DNA of 64,000 nt from Pseudomonas kilonensis (GCF_001269885.1 NZ_LHVH01000034.1:1-64000); one strand, 5' to 3'; counted from the first letter of the stretch, positions 26,209-35,544 are shown. The notes: generated from the letters alone by a model not told the origin. A program made the numbers and translations.

Positions 26209-26580
26209 TACAAGAACAATAACAAGCAATGCAAAAGACAATAAAAATAAGACGAATCGACTCACGCACAATAAAAACAAGACGGCGAGAGGCGCAGCTA
26301 ACTGATTCTTTTGGAGAGGCGTTGTATTTGGGGCTTGCCCCACAACCAGGCCGAGAACAATAAAAACTGTCTCAAGACAGGTGCCTGAACTGGTTGGATC
26401 GATAGATCACTGCAACACAGCGATCAAAGCAATCCGTTTGCTCTTGGCTCCCGATTGGGAGGGTCACGAAGGGAAAACCTCGTGACGCGGGCACTCAACA
26501 AAAACAAGAAGCCCGAAACCAATAATAAAAACAGAGCACGCAACTAATTCTGGGGGAGCTTCGGCTCCCCTTGTGGTTTC
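26209..26580 (+). ncRNA. crcZ: CrcZ, Hfq/Crc-sequestering small RNA
   Basis: About 370 bases between cbrB and pcnB, the conserved position of crcZ. At least six A-rich AAnAAnAA (catabolite activity) motifs are present, near 26212-26225, 26240-26250, 26270-26280, 26356-26366, 26497-26510 and 26521-26531. They bind Hfq/Crc and relieve catabolite repression. The 3' end is a hairpin GGGGAGC-TTCG-GCTCCCC (26553-26570) followed by a T-rich stretch. Both ends are inferred from the promoter and hairpin. Confidence 0.9.
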
Positions 26581-26739
26581 TGTCGTTCCGCCTCCCCGCA
26601 GCCTACAAGGCTTGTCGCTGAAGCTTGCAGCTCTAAACTGCTCCGTCCTACACCATCCCTCGACTAAATGCTAGAATCTCGGCCCATCATGCGGTCATTC
26701 TTCGTTTTTGGCCGAATATTCCTTCAAACAGTGCATCCC

Positions 26740-28137
26740 ATGCTGAAGAAGCTGTTCCAGTCATTCCGTTCTCCCTTGCGTCGTACGCAACACATTCGCA
26801 GCACGCCTGAAGTGCTCAACAGCGGCCAGCATTCACTGCAAAAGGCCCAGTTCAGCCGTTATGCGGTGAACATCGTCGAACGCTTGCAGAACGCCGGCTA
26901 CCAGGCTTACCTGGTCGGCGGCTGCGTGCGCGACATGCTGCTCAACATCACCCCCAAGGATTTCGACGTCGCCACCAGCGCCACGCCGGAACAGATACGG
27001 GCCGAATTTCGCAACGCGCGGATCATTGGCCGGCGCTTCAAGCTGGTCCACATCCACTTCGGTCGCGAAATCATCGAAGTGGCGACCTTCCGCGCCAATC
27101 ACCCGCAAAACGATGAAGAGGAAGACAGCAACCAGTCTTCCCGCAACGAGAGCGGGCGTATCCTGCGCGATAACGTCTACGGCAGCCTGGAAGAAGACGC
27201 GCAACGCCGCGACTTCACCATCAACGCCCTGTATTACGATCCGGTCAGCGAACGCATCCTCGATTACGCCAACGGCGTACACGATATTCGCAATCGCCTG
27301 ATCCGCCTGATTGGCGACCCCAAGCAGCGCTACCAGGAAGACCCGGTGCGAATGCTGCGGGCCGTGCGTTTCGCCGCCAAGCTGGACTTCGGCATCGAAA
27401 AACACAGCGCCGTGCCCATTCGCGAACTGGCGCCGATGCTGCGGGAAATCCCTTCGGCGCGCCTGTTCGAGGAAGTGCTCAAGTTGTTCCTCTCGGGCAA
27501 CGCCGCAGACACCTTCGAGATGCTCGTGGACCTGCAGCTGTTCGATCCGCTATTCCCCGCCAGCGCCGAGGCCCTGGAGCACAACCCGACCTACACCCAC
27601 ACCTTGATCAGCGAAGCCCTGATCAACACCGACCTGCGCATCAAGCAGAACAAGCCGGTGACGCCTGCGTTCCTGTTCGCCGCGTTGCTCTGGCCTGCCC
27701 TGCCCGCCCGGGTGCTGCGCCTGCAAGAGCGTGGCATGCCGCCGATCCCGGCGATGCAGGAAGCTGCCCACGAGCTGATCGCCGAACAGTGCCAGCGCAT
27801 CGCCATTCCCAAACGCTTCACGATGCCGATCCGCGAGATCTGGGACATGCAGGAGCGCCTGCCACGGCGCAGCGGCAAACGTGCCGACCTGCTGCTGGAC
27901 AACCCGCGTTTCCGCGCCGGCTACGACTTCCTGCTGCTGCGTGAAAGCGCGGGCGAGCAGACCGATGGCCTGGGTGAATGGTGGACCGATTACCAGGACG
28001 CCAACGACAGCGAGCGCCGCGACATGATTCGCGAGCTCAGCGGCAAGGATGACGGCGCCAGCGGCCCGCGCAAGCGCCGTCGCAGCAGCGGTGCCAAGCG
28101 CAAGCGTGCCGGTGTACCGAGCGCATCGGGCGAGTAA
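26740..28137 (+). CDS. pcnB: Poly(A) polymerase I
   Basis: A 465-residue nucleotidyltransferase that adds 3' poly(A) tails to RNAs and promotes their decay. It has the signature LVGGCVRDMLLNITPKDFD with catalytic Asp residues, RRDFTINALYYD, and the RNA/arm domain. The C-terminus is basic (KRRRSSGAKRKRAG). The start at 26740 matches the usual N-terminus MLKKLFQSFRSP; there is no strong ribosome-binding site, and in-frame ATGs at 26668 and 26689 exist. Confidence 0.93.
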   Translation: MLKKLFQSFRSPLRRTQHIRSTPEVLNSGQHSLQKAQFSRYAVNIVERLQNAGYQAYLVGGCVRDMLLNITPKDFDVATSATPEQIRAEFRNARIIGRRFKLVHIHFGREIIEVATFRANHPQNDEEEDSNQSSRNESGRILRDNVYGSLEEDAQRRDFTINALYYDPVSERILDYANGVHDIRNRLIRLIGDPKQRYQEDPVRMLRAVRFAAKLDFGIEKHSAVPIRELAPMLREIPSARLFEEVLKLFLSGNAADTFEMLVDLQLFDPLFPASAEALEHNPTYTHTLISEALINTDLRIKQNKPVTPAFLFAALLWPALPARVLRLQERGMPPIPAMQEAAHELIAEQCQRIAIPKRFTMPIREIWDMQERLPRRSGKRADLLLDNPRFRAGYDFLLLRESAGEQTDGLGEWWTDYQDANDSERRDMIRELSGKDDGASGPRKRRRSSGAKRKRAGVPSASGE

Positions 28138-28140
28138 TCG

Positions 28141-28626
28141 ATGGAACGCATCTACATCGGCATGGGCAGCAACCTGGCCGAACCCACCGAACAATTGCGC
28201 AGTGCCGTCCAGGCGCTGGCGCAATTGCCCGACACCCAACTGGTGGGGGTCTCGGCGTTTTATCAAAGTGATTCCCTGCTGCCCGGCCAGCCGCGCTACA
28301 CCAACGCGGTGGCGGCGCTGGACAGCCGCCTGGCACCGCTGGACCTGCTCGATGCGCTGCAAGCCATCGAAACCGGACAGGGTCGCGAACGCCTGGAACG
28401 CTGGGGCCCGCGCACCCTGGATCTGGACATCCTGCTGTTCGGCGATCGCCTGATCGACGAGCCTCGCCTCAAGGTCCCCCACTACCACATGCAAGCCCGG
28501 GCCTTTGTGCTGTACCCACTGGCCGAGTTGGCGCCCGCCGACCTGCGCCTGGCCGATGGGCGCTCACTCAAGGATCTGCTCGCGGCGTGCCCATTCGTTG
28601 GTCTGGAACGCTTGCCGCCGCACTGA
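28141..28626 (+). CDS. folK: 2-amino-4-hydroxy-6-hydroxymethyldihydropteridine pyrophosphokinase
   Basis: A 161-residue HPPK of folate synthesis that transfers pyrophosphate from ATP to the pterin. The signature RWGPRTLDLDILLFGD has the Mg-binding Asp pair, and the N-terminal IYIGMGSNL is typical. It lies three bases after the pcnB stop and is surely co-transcribed with it. Confidence 0.95.
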   Translation: MERIYIGMGSNLAEPTEQLRSAVQALAQLPDTQLVGVSAFYQSDSLLPGQPRYTNAVAALDSRLAPLDLLDALQAIETGQGRERLERWGPRTLDLDILLFGDRLIDEPRLKVPHYHMQARAFVLYPLAELAPADLRLADGRSLKDLLAACPFVGLERLPPH

Positions 28627-28638
28627 CGCAGTTCCTCT

Positions 28639-28730
28639 TGTGGGAGCAAAGCTTGCTCGCGATTGCGGTGGGCCAGTGAACATTCATGCCGTCTGATCCA
28701 CCGCCATCGCGAGCAAGCTTTGCTCCCACA
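28639..28730. repeat. REP doublet (REPIN), AAAGCTTG variant
   Basis: TGTGGGAGCAAAGCTTGCTC and its reverse complement, 92 bases end to end, between folK and panB. Confidence 0.9.
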
Positions 28731-28992
28731 GGATGCGGTACTGGACCGTCATGCCGGGGACACGCCTCTACGCTGAAACGCATCAGTAACCCCGGTAACA
28801 CCCGGCGGTAACACATCCAATTGACTTCCCGAGTGCTCCTCACGACTATAGGCGTCCCGTTGCCGCCAATACGGCGCTGAAGGGCGCAATCCAGGCCTTA
28901 CAAGCACCACACATAAGAAGGTGCGCCTGTATCGATAACGAATCATGCGCGTTACTTGCAGTAATTCACGAGCGCCTAATGAGGACTTTTTC
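28731..28992 (+). other. panB upstream region
   Basis: Non-coding. Three direct GTAAC pentamers lie at 28786-28790, 28795-28799 and 28808-28812. TTGACT occurs just downstream, with a possible TATAGG -10 at a long 20-base spacing, so the promoter call is weak. The panB ribosome-binding site GAGG is at about 28981. Confidence 0.35.
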
Positions 28993-29793
28993 ATGCCAGC
29001 TATTACCCTGACCACGCTGCAAGGTCTCAAGCAAAAAGGTGAAAAAATCACCATGCTGACCTGCTATGACGCAACTTTCGCCCACGCCTGCAATGAGGCC
29101 GGTGTCGAAGTGTTGCTGGTGGGCGATTCCCTCGGCATGGTGCTGCAAGGTCACGACAGCACGCTGCCGGTGACCACCGCCGAGATGGCCTACCATGTGG
29201 CCGCCGTCAAACGCGGTAACACCGATGCACTGATTCTCGCCGACCTGCCGTTCATGGCCTACGCCACCCTCGAACAAACCATGACCAACAGCGCCATGCT
29301 GATGCAGGCCGGAGCCCACATGCTCAAGGTCGAAGGCGCGTTGTGGCTGGCCGATTCGATTCGGCTGCTGGCCGAGCGGGGCATCCCGGTATGCGCGCAC
29401 ATGGGCCTGACCCCACAATCGGTCAATATCTTCGGTGGCTACAAGGTCCAGGGTCGCAATGAGAACCAGGCACGGCAGATGCGCGCCGATGCAATTGCGC
29501 TGGAGCAGGCTGGTGCGGCGATGTTGCTGCTCGAATGCGTGCCCAGCGAGCTGGCGGAAGAAATCACCCAGGCGGTGAAGATCCCGGTGATCGGGATCGG
29601 CGCCGGCCACGCCACCGATGGCCAGGTACTGGTGCTGCACGACATGCTCGGCCTGTCGATCACCGGTCGCGTGCCCAAGTTCGTGAAGGACTTCATGGCC
29701 GGGCAGACGTCCATCCAGGGCGCCTTGAGTGCCTACGTCGCCGAAGTCAAGGCCGTAACCTTCCCTGGCGCCGAGCACGGGTTTTCTGCATGA
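28993..29793 (+). CDS. panB: 3-methyl-2-oxobutanoate hydroxymethyltransferase
   Basis: A 266-residue (beta/alpha)8 enzyme of pantothenate synthesis that makes ketopantoate from alpha-ketoisovalerate (a product of the ilv pathway upstream in this window). Motifs include LTCYDATFA, VGDSLGMVLQGHDSTLPVT with metal-binding Asp, HMGLTPQSV and the catalytic Glu in LLLECVPSELA. The start at 28993 gives MPAITLTTLQ. It overlaps panC by four bases. Confidence 0.96.
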   Translation: MPAITLTTLQGLKQKGEKITMLTCYDATFAHACNEAGVEVLLVGDSLGMVLQGHDSTLPVTTAEMAYHVAAVKRGNTDALILADLPFMAYATLEQTMTNSAMLMQAGAHMLKVEGALWLADSIRLLAERGIPVCAHMGLTPQSVNIFGGYKVQGRNENQARQMRADAIALEQAGAAMLLLECVPSELAEEITQAVKIPVIGIGAGHATDGQVLVLHDMLGLSITGRVPKFVKDFMAGQTSIQGALSAYVAEVKAVTFPGAEHGFSA

Positions 29794-30650
29794 ACACCGT
29801 CAAAACCGTACGCGAACTGCGAGCCGCCGTGGCCCGTACCCGCGGCGAAGGCAAACGCATCGCCTTCGTGCCGACCATGGGCAACCTGCACAGCGGTCAC
29901 GTGGCGCTGGTCACCAAGGCCACGCAACGGGCCGACTTCGTGGTGGCGAGCATTTTCGTCAATCCGCTGCAATTCGGCGCAGGCGAAGACCTGGACAAAT
30001 ACCCCCGCACCCTGGCGGCCGACCAGGAGAAACTGCTCCAGGCCGGCTGCCATCTGCTGTTCGCGCCCAGCGTCGAAGAGATGTACCCCGACGGCATGGC
30101 CGGGCAGACCCGGGTCAGCGTCCCGCAATTGTCCGAAGGCTTGTGCGGCGCCAGCCGTCCAGGGCATTTCGAGGGTGTGGCGACGGTGGTCAGTAAACTG
30201 TTCAACATGGTCCAGCCTGACCTGGCGGTGTTTGGCCAGAAAGACTTCCAGCAACTGGCGGTGATCCGCGCACTGGTCCATGACCTGAACATGCCGATCC
30301 AGATCATCGGCGAGCCGACCGTTCGCGCCGAGGACGGCCTGGCACTGTCCTCGCGCAACGGCTTCCTCAGCCCGGATCAACGTGCCGTCGCGCCCGTGGT
30401 CTATCGCGTCCTGAGCCAGATCGCCGAGGCCATCAAACAGGGCCGACGAGATTTCCCGGCACTGATCGACGAGCAGCTCAAGCAACTCGAAGCCGCCGGC
30501 CTGCGTCCCGACTACCTGGAAATCCGTCACGCCAAGACCTTGCGTCCGGCATTGAGCGAGGACCGTGACCTGGTGATTCTGGTGGCGGCCTTCCTGGGCA
30601 CCACGCGCCTGATCGACAACCTGCACCTGGACCTCGACACCCCCGCCTAA
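29790..30650 (+). CDS. panC: Pantothenate synthetase (pantoate--beta-alanine ligase)
   Basis: A 286-residue ATP-dependent ligase joining pantoate and beta-alanine. The HxGH-type motif is seen in PTMGNLHSGH, followed by VASIFVNPLQF, GQKDFQQL and the KMSKS-like LSSRN. The start overlaps the panB stop (ATGA), so the two are translationally coupled. Confidence 0.96.
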   Translation: MNTVKTVRELRAAVARTRGEGKRIAFVPTMGNLHSGHVALVTKATQRADFVVASIFVNPLQFGAGEDLDKYPRTLAADQEKLLQAGCHLLFAPSVEEMYPDGMAGQTRVSVPQLSEGLCGASRPGHFEGVATVVSKLFNMVQPDLAVFGQKDFQQLAVIRALVHDLNMPIQIIGEPTVRAEDGLALSSRNGFLSPDQRAVAPVVYRVLSQIAEAIKQGRRDFPALIDEQLKQLEAAGLRPDYLEIRHAKTLRPALSEDRDLVILVAAFLGTTRLIDNLHLDLDTPA

Positions 30651-30682
30651 ACCCACACCTGTCCCAATCTGGGAATTGGCCT

Positions 30683-30774
30683 TGTGGGAGCAAAGCTTGC
30701 TCGCGATAGCGGCCTGATATTCGGCATACGTGTCGAATTTGACCCCGTCATCGCGAGCAAGCTTTGCTCCCACA
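30683..30774. repeat. REP doublet (REPIN), AAAGCTTG variant
   Basis: A 92-base inverted pair between panC and panD. It separates genes that are adjacent and co-directional and may decouple their expression. Confidence 0.9.
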
Positions 30775-30867
30775 TACAGACTGCACTTGCAAATCCCTCG
30801 CGTATTGCCGCCCCACAAGCCTTCAGGCAGACTGCCCGCCGTTCGGACCCGACCAGAGGAAACATTC

Positions 30868-31248
30868 ATGCATGCCATCATGCTCAAGGCCAAGCTGCAC
30901 CGCGCCGAAGTCACCCACGCCGTGCTCGATTACGAAGGCTCCTGCGCCATTGATGGTGAATGGCTGGACCTGTCGGGGATCCGCGAATACGAACAGATCC
31001 AGATCTACAACGTCGACAACGGCGAACGCTTCACCACCTACGCCATCCGTGGCGAGGAAGGTTCGCGGATGATCTCGGTGAACGGTGCCGCAGCGCACAA
31101 GGCCAAGGTCGGTGACCGCGTCATCATCTGCGCCTACGCCCACTACAGCGAAGCCGAACTGGTCAACTTCAAGCCCCGCATGCTGTACATGGCCCCGGGC
31201 AATGAACTGAGCCACACCAGCAATGCGATTCCGGTGCAGCTCGCCTGA
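30868..31248 (+). CDS. panD: Aspartate 1-decarboxylase (pyruvoyl-dependent)
   Basis: A 126-residue proenzyme that makes beta-alanine from aspartate for PanC. Self-cleavage is expected between Gly24 and Ser25 (YEGSCAI), which generates the pyruvoyl group. Tyr58-type and Lys9 (MLKAKLHRA) catalytic positions are conserved. The start at 30868 is preceded by AGAGGAAA. Confidence 0.96.
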   Translation: MHAIMLKAKLHRAEVTHAVLDYEGSCAIDGEWLDLSGIREYEQIQIYNVDNGERFTTYAIRGEEGSRMISVNGAAAHKAKVGDRVIICAYAHYSEAELVNFKPRMLYMAPGNELSHTSNAIPVQLA

Positions 31249-31278
31249 TCGAACCCGAACGATATCTGTGTACAAGCC

Positions 31279-31369
31279 TGTGGGAGCAAAGCTTGCTCGC
31301 GATAGCAGTGTGTCAGGCGACATCCATGCAACGGGTCCATTGCAATCGCGAGCAAGCTTTGCTCCCACA
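31279..31369. repeat. REP doublet (REPIN), AAAGCTTG variant
   Basis: A 91-base inverted pair 30 bases after panD. The remaining 200 bases up to pgi (31370-31570) show no further clear element apart from an AAGG ribosome-binding site before the pgi start. Confidence 0.9.
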
Positions 31370-31570
31370 GCGAACCATTCCCGCCCCCTGCTGTATAAAA
31401 AAGTACCGGGAATCGGTCAGACAAAGCCAAGACAGATCGCAACACGAGGTTTACTGTAGTCGCCCTGCGTCCGGCGATCGTGTCGATGCAGTGTCCGGAC
31501 GCCCACCTCGAGCCGCGTCGGAATTTTTAGTGTACAAAAGGCCGTTCAAGTAAAAAGGAAACCCGCAGCG

Positions 31571-33235
31571 ATGGCGTATTACCGAACCCCTCATGACGTG
31601 ACCGCTCTGCCAGCCTGGCAAGCGCTGAATGACCACCGCAAAGCCATGCAGGATTTCAGCATGCGCGAAGCGTTCAATGCCGATCCGCAGCGTTTCACTC
31701 AATTCACCCTGTCGAGCTGTGGCCTGTTTCTCGACTACTCGAAAAACCTGATCAACGCCCAGACCCGCGACCTGCTGGTGGGCCTGGCCAACGAAGTCGA
31801 CCTCAAGGGCGCGATCAAGTCGCTGTTCGAAGGCGAAATCGTCAACGCCTCGGAAAACCGCCCTGCCCTGCACACCGCCCTGCGTCGGCCGGTGGGCGAC
31901 AAGTTGCTGGTCAACGGCGTCAACGTGATGCCGGACGTGCACAAAGTGCTGAACCAGATCACCGACCTGGTGGGCCGCATTCACGACGGCCTGTGGCGCG
32001 GCTACACCGAAAAGCCCATCACCGACGTGGTAAACATCGGCATCGGTGGTTCTTTCCTCGGCCCGGAGCTGGTGTCCGAAGCGCTGTTGTCCTACGCGCA
32101 AAAAGGTGTTCGCTGCCACTACCTGGCGAACATCGACGGCAGTGAGTTCCATGAACTGACCATGAAGCTGCGCGCCGAGACCACGCTGTTCATCGTCTCG
32201 TCGAAATCCTTCAACACCCTCGAAACCCTGAAGAACGCCCAGGCCGCCCGCGCCTGGTACCTGGCCCAGGGTGGCTCCGAAGCGGAGCTGTATCGCCACT
32301 TCATCGCGGTATCGAGCAACAACGCCGCCGCCGTGGCCTTCGGCATCCGTGAAGAAAACATCTTCCCGATGTGGGACTGGGTCGGCGGGCGCTACTCGCT
32401 GTGGTCGGCCATCGGCCTGCCGATCGCCTTGGCCATCGGCATGTCGAACTTCAAGGAGTTGCTCTCCGGCGCCTATTCCATGGACCAGCATTTCCAGAGC
32501 GCCCCGTTCGAGCAGAACATGCCGGTGCTGCTGGCGCTGTTGGGCGTGTGGTACGGCAACTTCTGGGGCGCGCAGAGCCATGCGATCCTGCCGTACGACC
32601 ACTACCTGCGTAACATCACCAAGCATTTGCAGCAGTTGGACATGGAATCCAACGGCAAGAGCGTGCGCCTGGACGGTACGCCGGTGTCGACCGACACGGG
32701 CCCGGTGATCTGGGGCGGCGTTGGCTGCAACGGTCAGCACGCCTACCACCAGTTGCTGCACCAGGGCACCCAGTTGATCCCGGCCGACTTCATCGTGCCG
32801 ATCGTCAGCTTCAACCCGGTTTCCGATCATCACCAGTGGCTGTACGCCAACTGCCTGTCCCAGAGCCAGGCACTGATGCTCGGCAAGACCCGCGCCGAAG
32901 CCGAAGCCGAGCTGCGGGACAAGGGCGCCAGCGAAGAAGAGGTGCAGAAACTGGCCTCCCACAAGGTGATCCCGGGCAACCGTCCGAGCAACACCCTGGT
33001 GGTCGAACGCATCAGCCCACGTCGCCTCGGCGCGCTGGTGGCGCTGTATGAACACAAGGTGTTCGTGCAGAGCGTGGTCTGGGGCATCAACGCCTTCGAC
33101 CAATGGGGCGTGGAACTGGGCAAGGAGTTGGGCAAGGGCGTCTACAACCGCCTGGTGGGCAGTGAAGAAAACCCGGCCGAAGATGCTTCGACCCAGGGCT
33201 TGATCAACTACTTCCGCGGGCGTCATCGCGGCTGA
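31571..33235 (+). CDS. pgi: Glucose-6-phosphate isomerase
   Basis: A 554-residue cytosolic aldose-ketose isomerase linking glucose-6-phosphate and fructose-6-phosphate. Signatures are GIGGSFLGPELV, SSKSFNTLETL (phosphate binding), the catalytic Glu region in SNGKSVRLDG, GCNGQHAYHQL, and the C-terminal catalytic Lys in QWGVELGKEL. In pseudomonads lacking phosphofructokinase it serves the Entner-Doudoroff/EDEMP cycle and gluconeogenesis. Confidence 0.97.
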   Translation: MAYYRTPHDVTALPAWQALNDHRKAMQDFSMREAFNADPQRFTQFTLSSCGLFLDYSKNLINAQTRDLLVGLANEVDLKGAIKSLFEGEIVNASENRPALHTALRRPVGDKLLVNGVNVMPDVHKVLNQITDLVGRIHDGLWRGYTEKPITDVVNIGIGGSFLGPELVSEALLSYAQKGVRCHYLANIDGSEFHELTMKLRAETTLFIVSSKSFNTLETLKNAQAARAWYLAQGGSEAELYRHFIAVSSNNAAAVAFGIREENIFPMWDWVGGRYSLWSAIGLPIALAIGMSNFKELLSGAYSMDQHFQSAPFEQNMPVLLALLGVWYGNFWGAQSHAILPYDHYLRNITKHLQQLDMESNGKSVRLDGTPVSTDTGPVIWGGVGCNGQHAYHQLLHQGTQLIPADFIVPIVSFNPVSDHHQWLYANCLSQSQALMLGKTRAEAEAELRDKGASEEEVQKLASHKVIPGNRPSNTLVVERISPRRLGALVALYEHKVFVQSVVWGINAFDQWGVELGKELGKGVYNRLVGSEENPAEDASTQGLINYFRGRHRG

Positions 33236-33270
33236 TCGTCCCCCCGCTCCCACAGCTCACCGCTGATCCC

Positions 33271-33375
33271 TGTGGGAGCGAGCCTTGTGGGAGCAAAGCT
33301 TGCTCGCGATAGCGGTCTGACATCAACCTATCTGTTGAATGTGACGCCGTCATCGCGAGCAAGCTTTGCTCCCAC
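33271..33375. repeat. REP doublet with an extra partial unit
   Basis: A truncated unit of the AGCGAG type (33271-33285) abuts a full AAAGCTTG-type doublet (33286-33375). A further inverted GCTCCCACAG fragment lies at 33246-33255. This looks like insertion or slippage of one REP unit into another. Confidence 0.85.
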
Positions 33376-33450
33376 CAAGCTCGCACACAGTTGCTTTGTG
33401 CATGACTTGAACCCTCTGGCTACTGGGCGCATCTTTATATCTTGTCGCAA

Positions 33451-33461
33451 AACAAGAATAA
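33451..33461 (+). promoter_or_regulatory. Hfq/Crc catabolite activity motif before acs
   Basis: AACAAGAATAA fits AAnAAnAA extended by one repeat and abuts the AAGGA ribosome-binding site of acs (start 33471). Hfq/Crc binding here would block translation during growth on preferred carbon sources. Confidence 0.65.
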
Positions 33462-33470
33462 GGAACCGTC

Positions 33471-35408
33471 ATGTTCGATATCAGCCAGTACCCCCAAGCC
33501 GATGCCGTCCGCCGGGCTGCGCAACTGAGTCAGGACGAGTACAAGCGGCTCTACAAAGAATCCATCGAACACCCCAGCGCCTTCTGGGCCGAGCAGGCCA
33601 CGCGCTTTCTCGACTGGATGACGCCCTGGCAAACCGTCCAGCGCTATGACCTCAAGAACGGCGACGCGACCTGGTTCGCCGGTGGCAAGCTGAACGTCAG
33701 CGCCAATTGCATCGACCGTCACCTGGAAACGCGCGGCGACCAGACGGCAATCATCTGGGAAAGCGACGCCCCCGCCGAATCGGCAGAAATCACCTACAAA
33801 AAACTACACAACCATGTGTGCCGCCTGGCCAACGTGCTGAAAAGCCGTGGCGTGAAGAAAGGCGACCGGGTCTGCATCTACATGCCGATGATCCCCGAGG
33901 CCGCCTACGCCATGCTCGCCTGTACCCGCATCGGCGCGGTGCATTCGGTGGTGTTCGGTGGTTTCTCACCGGACTCCCTGCGCGACCGGATCCTCGACGC
34001 CGATTGCCGCACCGTGATCACCGCTGACGAAGGTGTCCGCGGCGGGCGCTTCGTACCGCTCAAGCGTAACGTCGACAAGGCCCTGGAAAGCTGTCCGAAC
34101 GTCAGCACCGTGCTGGTGGTCGAGCGCACCCAGGGCGAGGTGGACTGGGTTGAAGGTCGTGACCTCTGGTACCACCAGGCCATGCATGACATCAGCGACG
34201 ATTGCCCACCCGAACCGATGGACGCCGAAGACCCGCTGTTCATCCTCTACACCTCCGGCAGCACTGGCAAACCCAAGGGTGTGCTGCACACCACGGGCGG
34301 CTATCTGCTGCAAGCGGCGATGACGTTCAAGTACGTGCTCGACTACCGCGACAACGAAGTGTTCTGGTGCACCGCCGATGTCGGCTGGGTCACCGGCCAT
34401 AGCTACATCGTCTATGGCCCGCTGGCCAATGGCGCCACCACGCTGATCTTCGAGGGCGTGCCGAGCCACCCGAGCAGTTCGCGTTTCTGGCAGGTGATCG
34501 ACAAGCATCAGGTCAACATCTTCTACACCGCGCCGACCGCCCTGCGCGCGTTGATGCGCGAAGGGCCCGGACCGTTGCAGGAAACATCGCGCAAAAGCCT
34601 GCGATTGCTCGGCACCGTCGGTGAGCCGATCAACCCGGAAGCGTGGGAATGGTATTTCAACGTGGTCGGCGAACAGCGCTGCCCAATTGTCGATACCTGG
34701 TGGCAGACCGAGACTGGCGGCATCATGCTCAGCCCGTTGGTGAGTGCCCCACGGCTCAAGCCAGGCTGCGCCACCCGGCCGATGTTCGGCGTGCAACCGG
34801 TCTTGCTGGATGAAGTGGGCAAGGAAATCAATGGCCCCGGCAGCGGCGTACTGGCGATCAAATCCAGTTGGCCCGGGCAGATTCGCAGCGTCTACGGCGA
34901 TCATCAACGCATGGTCGACACCTACTTCAAACCCTACCCTGGCTATTACTTCACGGGCGACGGCGCGCGCCGCGACGAAGACGGCGATTACTGGATCACC
35001 GGGCGCATCGACGACGTGATCAACGTCTCCGGGCATCGCATTGGCACCGCCGAGGTGGAAAGCGCCCTGGTACTGCACGACAACATTGCCGAAGCCGCCG
35101 TCGTCGGTTACCCCCACGACCTCAAGGGCCAGGGCATCTATGCCTTTGTCACACCGATGAACGGGGTCGAGGCCAATGACGAGCTGAAGAAGGAACTGCT
35201 GGCCCACGTCAGCAAGGAAATCGGCAGCTTCGCCAAACCGGAACTGATCCAGTGGGCACCGGCGCTACCCAAGACCCGTTCGGGCAAGATCATGCGGCGC
35301 ATCCTGCGCAAGATCGCCTGCAACGAACTCGACAGCCTGGGCGACACCTCGACCCTGGCCGATCCCAGTGTGGTGGAGGGGTTGATCGACAAGCGCCTCA
35401 ATCGCTAA
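33471..35408 (+). CDS. acs: Acetyl-CoA synthetase
   Basis: A 645-residue AMP-forming acetate:CoA ligase for acetate use. Core motifs are YTSGSTGKPKG (ATP loop), DTWWQTETGG, YYFTGDGARRDEDGDYWITGR, and the C-terminal SGKIMRR with the lysine regulated by acetylation. Adenylate-forming and CoA-binding domains are full length. Expected to be under CbrAB/Crc control because of the motif on its ribosome-binding site. Confidence 0.96.
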   Translation: MFDISQYPQADAVRRAAQLSQDEYKRLYKESIEHPSAFWAEQATRFLDWMTPWQTVQRYDLKNGDATWFAGGKLNVSANCIDRHLETRGDQTAIIWESDAPAESAEITYKKLHNHVCRLANVLKSRGVKKGDRVCIYMPMIPEAAYAMLACTRIGAVHSVVFGGFSPDSLRDRILDADCRTVITADEGVRGGRFVPLKRNVDKALESCPNVSTVLVVERTQGEVDWVEGRDLWYHQAMHDISDDCPPEPMDAEDPLFILYTSGSTGKPKGVLHTTGGYLLQAAMTFKYVLDYRDNEVFWCTADVGWVTGHSYIVYGPLANGATTLIFEGVPSHPSSSRFWQVIDKHQVNIFYTAPTALRALMREGPGPLQETSRKSLRLLGTVGEPINPEAWEWYFNVVGEQRCPIVDTWWQTETGGIMLSPLVSAPRLKPGCATRPMFGVQPVLLDEVGKEINGPGSGVLAIKSSWPGQIRSVYGDHQRMVDTYFKPYPGYYFTGDGARRDEDGDYWITGRIDDVINVSGHRIGTAEVESALVLHDNIAEAAVVGYPHDLKGQGIYAFVTPMNGVEANDELKKELLAHVSKEIGSFAKPELIQWAPALPKTRSGKIMRRILRKIACNELDSLGDTSTLADPSVVEGLIDKRLNR

Positions 35409-35457
35409 GCCAAACAACTCGGTTCCCCTGAGGCATCGAGTCCTTGCGCCGCTGGAC

Positions 35458-35544
35458 TGTGGGAGCAAAGCTTGCTCGCGAAACAGGCACCTCGATTTCT
35501 GAAAGACCGCATCGCCTGCATCGCGGGCAAGCCTTGCTCCCACA
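35458..35544. repeat. REP doublet (REPIN), AAAGCTTG variant with divergent second arm
   Basis: The first unit matches TGTGGGAGCAAAGCTTGCTC; the second carries GCGGGCAAGCCTTGCTCCC, so the arms are no longer perfectly matched. It lies between acs and the methyltransferase gene. Confidence 0.85.

Noticed and set aside
33421..33450. Sigma54 promoter before acs (TGGCTACTGGGCGCA)
   Set aside because: The GG-to-GC spacing is one base short and the -24 element is poor.
28639..35544. CRISPR array suggested by regularly recurring repeats
   Set aside because: The repeats are inverted REP doublets spaced by genes of different lengths; there are no direct repeats with uniform spacers and no cas genes.
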